Part shown: positions 7,189-10,300 of the stretch, piece after piece
How positions within the stretch are numbered: the first letter of the stretch is position 1
How the letters are laid out: each line of letters opens with the position of its first letter
Source: Muribaculaceae bacterium
GTDB lineage: Bacteria > Pseudomonadota > Alphaproteobacteria > Rs-D84
Length of the DNA: 10,300 nucleotides
Assembly: GCA_023665245.1 (NCBI GenBank)
Contig: JAMPEH010000065.1
Span: 1 to 10,300, forward strand
Direction: 5' to 3'
Notes under the pieces: generated by a model
Databases searched by the model: none
Seen by the model: the letters and a program-made list of their open reading frames with translations, nothing else
Told to the model about the DNA's origin: nothing
Made by a program: the position numbers and the translations under genes

Positions 7189-7506
7189 CTATTTGATGAT
7201 TACGCCTTTTGCCGCCGCCATTGCTTTTAATATCGCATCGCTTTTACTGCTTGCTTTTTGGTTCGGTTTCTTCCTCGCCTCTTTCAGCAGTTTTTCAAGC
7301 CGTGGCAGTTTCTTTTGCCGTGCGAGAGCTTCGGTGTGCCAAGCAAGGCAAATCAAGTTCTCGAACTCGGTCTGCTCGACGTTCCGTTTCTGTTTGGCAA
7401 TCAGCGTGAGTTCATACGGCGTATATTCGCCGACCTTTATCGGATCGACTCCCCACGCTACCACCGCTTGTTCGGAAATAGCGAATAAATCAAAAGCGGC
7501 GGTTAC
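7189..7506 (-). CDS. Tail assembly chaperone, -1 frameshift extension (gpT-like)
   Basis: This frame is at -1 relative to gpG and stays open from inside the gpG gene to a TAG at 7189. If ribosomes slip by -1 at the GGGGGAAAAG run, the product gains 105 residues starting VTAAFDLFAISEQAVVAWG, making a fusion of about 210 residues. The first in-frame start codon is a GTG at 7464, but no ribosome binding site stands before it. The segment VTAAFDLFAISEQA upstream of that GTG looks like the conserved start of such extensions, with the following GVDPIKVGEYTPYELTLIAKQK in the usual 'w.....i.p.e..e.tp.el' form. The C-terminal half is a basic helix (LPRLEKLLKEARKK). By lambda analogy the extension recruits tail tube subunits to the tape measure protein. 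I give 7506 as the first codon after the slip; an annotation that requires a start codon would use 7464. The frame and the missing site are seen; frameshifting is inferred. Confidence 0.75.
   Translation of the reverse strand, partial: VTAAFDLFAISEQAVVAWGVDPIKVGEYTPYELTLIAKQKRNVEQTEFENLICLAWHTEALARQKKLPRLEKLLKEARKKPNQKASSKSDAILKAMAAAKGVIIK
7460..7503 (-). other. Stem-loop directly after the slippery run (candidate frameshift stimulator)
   Basis: On the minus strand CCGCCGCTT (7502 to 7494) pairs with AAGCGGTGG (7469 to 7461): nine base pairs, one of them G-U, and an outer A-U (7503 with 7460) can add a tenth. The loop is 24 bases. The stem starts 2 to 8 bases after the candidate slip positions, the spacing usual for -1 frameshift stimulators. 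The 3' arm includes the alternative GTG start at 7464, so the structure would also hide that codon. The pairing is visible directly; the function is inferred. Confidence 0.65.
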
Positions 7507-7820
7507 TTTTCCCCCGGCGCGTCGGTCTGCTCCGTCTTCGCTCCGCCGAACGCTGCGGTCAGGGCTTCGCCGAGCTTCTCCGCAACTTCGTTAAGGTTGG
7601 AATATTCGTCTATCAAATCGCCGACCTTTTCAATGGTCAGCGTCTTGTCCTCGTGGTACAGTCCGCCATACACGATGGCAAGCAAGTCTTTGATACCCAA
7701 CTTATTGAGGTCGAGCGCAAGGATGGACTTGCCCGTCAAGTCTTCTATTTTCGCAAGCGCATTCATTCCGTAGCGCAAGGTTCTCGGTTTGTCCAAATTG
7801 ATTGTGATTCCGTTCTTCAT
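7503..7820 (-). CDS. Tail assembly chaperone, first frame (gpG-like)
   Basis: A protein of 105 residues between the tail tube and tape measure genes, which is where long-tailed phages encode a chaperone that binds the tape measure protein during tube assembly. The sequence fits Gram-positive gpG analogues: the N-terminal strand ITINLDKPRTLRYGMNALAKIEDLTG, with 'r.lr.g..al..iE...G' (residues 5 to 30), then a helix IKDLLAIVYGGLYHEDKTLT and a C-terminal helix LNEVAEKLGEALTAAFGG, ending in an acidic, flexible tail. Start ATG at 7820 has GGAGG 5 bases upstream. Its last codons are CCG GGG GAA AAG TAA, where GGGGGAAAAG is directly followed by the stop. The following -1 frame (7189 to 7506) is open and lacks its own ribosome binding site, so a share of ribosomes is expected to enter it. 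Confidence 0.85.
   Translation of the reverse strand: MKNGITINLDKPRTLRYGMNALAKIEDLTGKSILALDLNKLGIKDLLAIVYGGLYHEDKTLTIEKVGDLIDEYSNLNEVAEKLGEALTAAFGGAKTEQTDAPGEK
7506..7515 (-). promoter_or_regulatory. Candidate -1 slippery run GGGGGAAAAG before the gpG stop
   Basis: The minus strand has GGGGGAAAAG directly before the TAA of the gpG frame, and the gpG codons are GGG GAA AAG. It is not a perfect X XXY YYZ heptamer in the gpG frame. A -1 slip at GGG re-pairs fully as GGG, and a slip at AAG re-pairs as AAA, so the run can support -1 slippage in either place. The lambda site (GGGAAAG) is similar in composition. Slippage itself is inferred. Confidence 0.6.
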
Positions 7821-7832
7821 CGTTTCCTCCGT

Positions 7833-8234
7833 TTATTCCGCCGTTTCAAAGGTCAGCGCACCCGTTCCCGTGAATTCGATGCTTATCGACACCACGTCGT
7901 CCACGGGATCTTCGATGGAAAGGCTGTTTATATAAGCCTCGCCTTCGTAGTGGTTCTTTTCGTCCACATACAGTTTGACCGTTACGGTCGTACCGTTTAA
8001 GAAAGCATCTTGCAATGCCTTTTGTCCTTCGCTGTCCACGGGTACTTCATAGTCGCCCTCGCTGGATGCAGACCACTCTTTCAAGCCCGTGATATAATTC
8101 TTCCAATCGTCGCCGAGCGCGGTCGTTTCCAAAGTATCAAGCGAGAGTTCGAGCGACCAATTCTTGATGCCTACTACTTTCTTGCTTGCCGTTGCGCCGA
8201 CGACCACTTTGCCGTTCTTACCTGCTACCGCCAT
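7833..8234 (-). CDS. Major tail tube protein, TP901-1/phage_tail_2 type
   Basis: A protein of 133 residues that would polymerise into the hollow tail tube around the tape measure protein. The N-terminus MAVAGKNGKVVVGATA and the next strand VVGIKNWSLELSLDTLETTALGDDWKNYI match the typical tail tube pattern, in which 'v..i..w.l....e..dvT..gd..k..i.Gl..ws...eG.y' leads into the loop. Here GLKEWSASSEGDYEV follows it directly. Later strands GTTVTVKLYVDEKNHYEGEAYI and DVVSISIEFTGTGALTFE complete the beta sandwich and end on 'f.GtGaLt', as expected. Length is normal for the family (about 130 to 150). Start ATG at 8234 has GGAGGT with a 7-base gap. The chaperone gene follows after 12 bases, the usual order. 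Confidence 0.88.
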   Translation of the reverse strand: MAVAGKNGKVVVGATASKKVVGIKNWSLELSLDTLETTALGDDWKNYITGLKEWSASSEGDYEVPVDSEGQKALQDAFLNGTTVTVKLYVDEKNHYEGEAYINSLSIEDPVDDVVSISIEFTGTGALTFETAE

Positions 8235-8251
8235 TCTTTAACCTCCGTCTT

Positions 8252-8683
8252 TTAATATTTGGGTGGAGCGTCACGCTCCTCGTTATAATGAAATTCAAAT
8301 TCGATGCTCGACATATACTCGCTCATATCAAATTTGAGCGCCGTATTCCCGTTGTACTCGTAGTCCGACTTAATGAACACGGCTTCTATATTTAGCCCGC
8401 ACATATCCCCGTGGTAATCCTGAAAAACACACTTCACCTTTCGGAACAATTCACGGGCTTTCTTGTACGTCGTATCATGGCAGACGAATTGTATCGTTTG
8501 CCTTACAAAGCCTGTATCTCCCTGCAAAGCCGAATCATAGTTCGCAAGCACGGGCGAATAAACGATTGCGGGCAACGGCGCGTCTTCGGGCAATACTATG
8601 GGGTATATGCGTCCGCAGACTTGGCGCGAAATGTCCGTATCCGAACACAGCCGCTCGTACACCGCTTGGCAAATATCTTTCAT
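8252..8683 (-). CDS. Tail completion/tail terminator-like protein (DUF3168-like)
   Basis: A protein of 143 residues between the gp10-like gene and the tail tube gene, the place where siphophages encode the tail terminator that caps the tube and meets the neck. Visible family-like traits are an N-terminal helix (MKDICQAVYERLCSD), then RIYPIVLPEDAPLPAIVYS, which fits the 'v...ri...lP.....P.ivy' block of DUF3168/tail-completion proteins, an RQTIQFVCHDTTYKKARELF segment (a strand followed by the helix 'a..l...v...') and a closing strand SIEFEFHYNEE. The start ATG at 8683 overlaps the gp10-like stop as ATGA and has GGGAGG a few bases before it. A GC-rich hairpin falls in its last codons (8265-8279). 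Overall fold and position are convincing; the precise subfamily is inferred from these segments. Confidence 0.75.
   Translation of the reverse strand: MKDICQAVYERLCSDTDISRQVCGRIYPIVLPEDAPLPAIVYSPVLANYDSALQGDTGFVRQTIQFVCHDTTYKKARELFRKVKCVFQDYHGDMCGLNIEAVFIKSDYEYNGNTALKFDMSEYMSSIEFEFHYNEERDAPPKY
8265..8279 (-). repeat. GC-rich perfect hairpin just ahead of the tail tube gene
   Basis: The minus strand reads GGAGCG-TGA-CGCTCC, a perfect 6 bp stem with a 3-base loop, inside the last codons of the tail completion gene and 31 bases before the tail tube ATG. No run of T follows it on the minus strand (the bases after it are ACCCAAATATTAAAAG), so it does not look like a standard intrinsic terminator. 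It could act on RNA stability or on translation of the abundant tail tube protein, or be chance. Confidence 0.45.
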
Positions 8684-9081
8684 AGTTTCCTCCCGACCGC
8701 ACGTGAAATTTCCGCCACGATCGCATCGTTGATTTTGTTTTGGTTATCGTCCACGGCGTTCCGCAGAAACGGGTTCGCAGGTCTGCCTCTCGCTCCGAGT
8801 TCGACGTGCGTTCCGTATTTTAAGGACTTGTCGTAGTCCACCTGTACGGTGGCTTTCGTTGCGGTCGCTTTGCCTTCGGTTAGATGCAGACTCTGCTTTA
8901 ACGCGCCCGTATCCACGGGACAGTTGCGCTTGGCGTCTTCAAGCGCGATTTTACCGCCTGCCTTTGCTCCCACCATCAGAACGTTTGCTGCAGCATCCTC
9001 CATCGCCTTGAGGTCTTTCGCTATCTTGTCTGCGCCCTCTATACTCGTCTTCACTTTCCTTTGCTTTGCGCTGTATCCCAT
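8680..9081 (-). CDS. HK97 gp10-like minor tail/neck protein
   Basis: A protein of 133 residues of the HK97-gp10 family, which acts at the tail-to-head joining end of the tail. The N-terminal part has the usual 'I.G.d.l...L..m' pattern (SIEGADKIAKDLKAMEDAA, residues 13 to 31), followed by a helix ending in the diagnostic CPVDTGALKQSL at residues 54 to 65 (family: 'aP.dTG.Lr.Sl'). The second diagnostic block, YGTHVELGARGRPANPFLRNAV at roughly residues 89 to 110, matches 'Y...vEfGt....a.PFlrpA' and is followed by a closing helix. The ATG at 9081 is supported by AAGGAG at 9092-9097, 10 bases upstream, although that site lies inside the head closure gene, which overlaps the first 131 bases here. 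It ends at a TGA that overlaps the next ATG (ATGA). Confidence 0.9.
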   Translation of the reverse strand: MGYSAKQRKVKTSIEGADKIAKDLKAMEDAAANVLMVGAKAGGKIALEDAKRNCPVDTGALKQSLHLTEGKATATKATVQVDYDKSLKYGTHVELGARGRPANPFLRNAVDDNQNKINDAIVAEISRAVGRKL

Positions 9082-9400
9082 CGCTTACCAACTCCTTCGC
9101 ATTCAGTATTGTGGCGGTGTGGGCGGTTTCGTTGTCGAGTACGCCTATAATTTCGTACAAGTTATCCCCGTATCTTATACGGTGCAAGACCGTCAGCCAA
9201 TGGCAGAACCGCATCGTGATTCGCACCACCTTTTCGGCTGTCACTTGCTGTGCGAACATCTGCTCCGTACCACTTACGGGGACGATTGCCGCCCACACCT
9301 TTGCCACCGTCCGCCATTCGCCCGTTTCTCCGCCATATTCGTCACGGTCTTTGAAAAATTGTAAAATCTCAACCCGGCGGTTTAATCTTCCAATGTCCAT
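8951..9400 (-). CDS. Phage head closure protein (Phage_H_T_join; SPP1 gp16/HK97 gp7-like) with long C-terminal extension
   Basis: By family this protein plugs the connector and holds DNA in the head before the tail binds. The opening MDIGRLNRRVEILQF is the hallmark first strand (family pattern 'm..g.l..ri.i......d..G....w'). The following DEYGGETGEWRTVAKVWAAIVPVSGTEQ (here written as family signs: G-x-W, then V-W-A-x-I-x-P-x-S-G-x-E) fits the family in order. Residues 76 to 88 (RYGDNLYEIIGVL) match the conserved 'y.g..y.I..v' strand, and the barrel ends near residue 106. The frame then runs 43 more codons, rich in K, R, D, E and G (RRQDSERPQGDGG), entirely out of frame over the next gene. Family members are usually 105 to 115 residues long, so the tail is unusual. 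Start ATG at 9400 has GGGAG 8 bases upstream and a one-base overlap with the gp6-like stop. Function call is firm; the biological reality of the extension is uncertain. Confidence 0.87.
   Translation of the reverse strand: MDIGRLNRRVEILQFFKDRDEYGGETGEWRTVAKVWAAIVPVSGTEQMFAQQVTAEKVVRITMRFCHWLTVLHRIRYGDNLYEIIGVLDNETAHTATILNAKELVSDGIQRKAKESEDEYRGRRQDSERPQGDGGCCSKRSDGGSKGRR
9092..9097 (-). promoter_or_regulatory. Ribosome binding site inside the head closure gene, for the gp10-like gene
   Basis: AAGGAG on the minus strand, 10 bases before the ATG at 9081. It supports that ATG as a true start despite the 131-base overlap with the upstream gene. Confidence 0.6.
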
Positions 9401-9690
9401 CAGAACGACTCCCGTCTATAAGCGAACAGCATTCGGCGAACAAGGTCGAGCGTTTCCTTGATATCCACGCCCGACTTGTCTTTTGCCACTTGCCGTTCCT
9501 CGTATAAGGTTGCCGTAACAATGAGCATAGCCTGATGTACAGGTTCGGGGACTTCCTCGAACTCCTTGAGCTTCCGCCGTAGCACCTCTTCGGTCAAGTC
9601 TTTCGCCGTAACGATAAGCGAGGAGATGAGCGCGTCTTCGTCATCCCCGTCCAAGCGGAGAAAGTCTTTCGTTTCCTGCAACGTCAACAC
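9400..9690 (-). CDS. Head-tail connector protein, HK97 gp6-like (phage_connect_1 type)
   Basis: A protein of 96 residues that by family forms the adaptor ring under the portal and lets the tail join the filled head. It begins LTLQETKDFLRLDGDDEDAL, the typical first helix of the gp6/YqbG-like group, in which the phage sequence reads 'l.e.K..LRid.ddeD..l..li..A'. It continues with a second long helix (ISSLIVTAKDLTEEVL) and a third helix around residues 50 to 70 (PVHQAMLIVTATLYEERQ), and ends in a basic arginine-rich tail (RRMLFAYRRESF). Length matches the family's usual 90 to 110 residues. The start is GTG at 9690, chosen because a near-perfect GGAGGTGAT site sits 8 bases upstream. Its TGA overlaps the next gene's ATG by one base (TGATG), which points to translational coupling with the head closure gene. 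Confidence 0.88.
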   Translation of the reverse strand: MLTLQETKDFLRLDGDDEDALISSLIVTAKDLTEEVLRRKLKEFEEVPEPVHQAMLIVTATLYEERQVAKDKSGVDIKETLDLVRRMLFAYRRESF

Positions 9691-9698
9691 GCTCGATC

Positions 9699-9704
9699 AC
9701 CTCC
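9699..9704 (-). promoter_or_regulatory. Ribosome binding site fixing the GTG start of the gp6-like gene
   Basis: The minus strand reads GGAGGTGATC, an almost complete anti-16S match, with 8 bases between GGAGGT and the GTG at 9690. A TTG is the next codon, but the spacing favours the GTG. Confidence 0.75.
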
Positions 9705-9713
9705 CTATTCGTT

Positions 9714-10300
9714 TTAGTTACGCTTTTCTAACGCCACAAACGGCGAAACGGTTGCCTTGCCTTTATACGGCGCAAGCGGTTTGTTCCAGATGGGTTTGCC
9801 GTCTGCGCGGTAGATGAAGCGGAACACGTTTTCGTCGTATAAAAAGCGGACGTGAATGGAACTTGCCGCCTTGACTCCGCCCTTATCGATGAGCAGATAC
9901 TGACCGACGTCGGCGAGGACGATATCGCCGACTTCGCCCTGTGCATTGCACTGCTCCAAAGGAATTACGGGACGACCGAACAGCGTACCGAAGGGCTTTT
10001 CCGAGATTCCGCCTGCGGGGATGTACACGGGCTTGTCGCCGAGTTTGAGCGTATAAAGGAGCGGTTCGATTTCCTGATTGATATACCAAACCGCATTTGC
10101 TCTCGATTTCGACCACAGTCTATTCCACATCTTGATGAGGTTTTCGACCGTGACGATATCCTTTTGGTCTTTTTCTTTTTCGACTTTGATGAGCGCGCCG
10201 CTTTTGAGAATTCCGAGAGGCTCGCCCTCGCCGCTCCCGTCCAAGATTGCGTCGTCCATCTTAAAGCCGAACTCTTCGGCGAACGCCTGACGGATAACCG
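9714..10300 (-). CDS. Major capsid protein, HK97 gp5 fold, C-terminal part (5' end outside window)
   Basis: This protein builds the icosahedral head shell. The reading frame is open to the right window edge, so only the last 195 or so residues are seen and the true start lies outside. An in-frame ATG at 10259 is internal: residues just upstream (VIRQAFAEEFGFK) continue the conserved helix that leads into MDDAILDGSGEGEPLGIL, a signature of HK97-type capsids (an acidic-AIL-G-G-G-P-GIL pattern in the axial domain). Further on are the usual strand-rich segments with GRPVIPLEQC and IVLADVGQYLLIDKGG, where the capsid P and A domains are typically closed by a hydrophobic 'D.s.Y.i' strand. The protein ends at a TAA, and a 23-base gap with a strong ribosome binding site separates it from the gp6-like gene. 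Whether a delta/scaffold domain or a separate protease lies upstream cannot be seen. Family assignment is firm; the N-terminus is missing. Confidence 0.93.
   Translation of the reverse strand, partial: VIRQAFAEEFGFKMDDAILDGSGEGEPLGILKSGALIKVEKEKDQKDIVTVENLIKMWNRLWSKSRANAVWYINQEIEPLLYTLKLGDKPVYIPAGGISEKPFGTLFGRPVIPLEQCNAQGEVGDIVLADVGQYLLIDKGGVKAASSIHVRFLYDENVFRFIYRADGKPIWNKPLAPYKGKATVSPFVALEKRN

Noticed and set aside
8265..8279. Intrinsic terminator
   Set aside because: The stem is not followed by T on either strand as would be needed, and it lies in the middle of the operon.
9714..10259. Capsid protein starting at the ATG at 10259
   Set aside because: The frame is open further upstream and the preceding residues continue the conserved capsid helix, so this ATG is internal.
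1..10300. Diversity-generating retroelement, defence island, tRNA or insertion sequence
   Set aside because: No reverse transcriptase, template repeat, transposase, tRNA-like fold or defence gene is visible in this window; every gene belongs to head or tail assembly or host recognition.

Overview
The window is a stretch of the late structural operon of a long-tailed (siphovirus-type) phage or prophage. Every gene I can support lies on the minus strand, so transcription and the canonical gene order run from the right edge to the left edge. Genes are packed end to end, with overlaps of 1 to 8 bases (one of 131 bases) or gaps under 30 bases. Nearly every gene has a strong GGAGG-type ribosome binding site, TTG and GTG starts occur beside ATG, and base composition looks intermediate. 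Together with the head-tail proteins (HK97 gp5/gp6/gp10 types, a TP901-1-type tail tube) this suggests a host in the Bacillota, probably a Clostridia-like bacterium. The genus cannot be told from this sequence. No integrase, repressor, lysis gene, tRNA or host gene is present, so prophage and free phage cannot be separated.

Right part (10300 to 7833, head and connector): the C-terminal part of an HK97-fold major capsid protein (cut by the window edge), a gp6-like head-tail adaptor, a head closure protein, an HK97 gp10-like tail component, a tail completion/terminator protein and the major tail tube protein.

Middle (7820 to 4487, tail assembly): a two-frame tail assembly chaperone, equivalent to lambda gpG and gpG-T, followed by the tape measure protein. 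The second chaperone frame lies at -1 to the first, has no ribosome binding site, and is joined to the first through a GGGGGAAAAG run directly before the gpG stop codon. A 9 to 10 bp stem-loop with a loop of about 24 nt starts right after that run. This is the best-supported non-obvious element of the window.

Left part (4485 to 1, tail tip and host recognition): a small DUF6711-like protein at the usual distal tail protein position, a 591-residue tail hub/tip protein with no visible enzyme domain, a tail fibre with a shaft of ten 10-residue repeats, a small BppU-like domain protein, a small protein with a CxxCxxCxxC cluster, and the N-terminal 194 residues of a second fibre with an Mtd_N-like head domain, which continues beyond the left edge.

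Apart from cassette-level oddities (the frameshift element, a long head-closure/gp10 overlap, a hairpin before the tail tube gene, the Cys-cluster protein) this is a recognisable tail module. I see no evidence for a defence system, retroelement or other unknown multi-gene system inside the window. There is no gene-free stretch longer than 30 bases.
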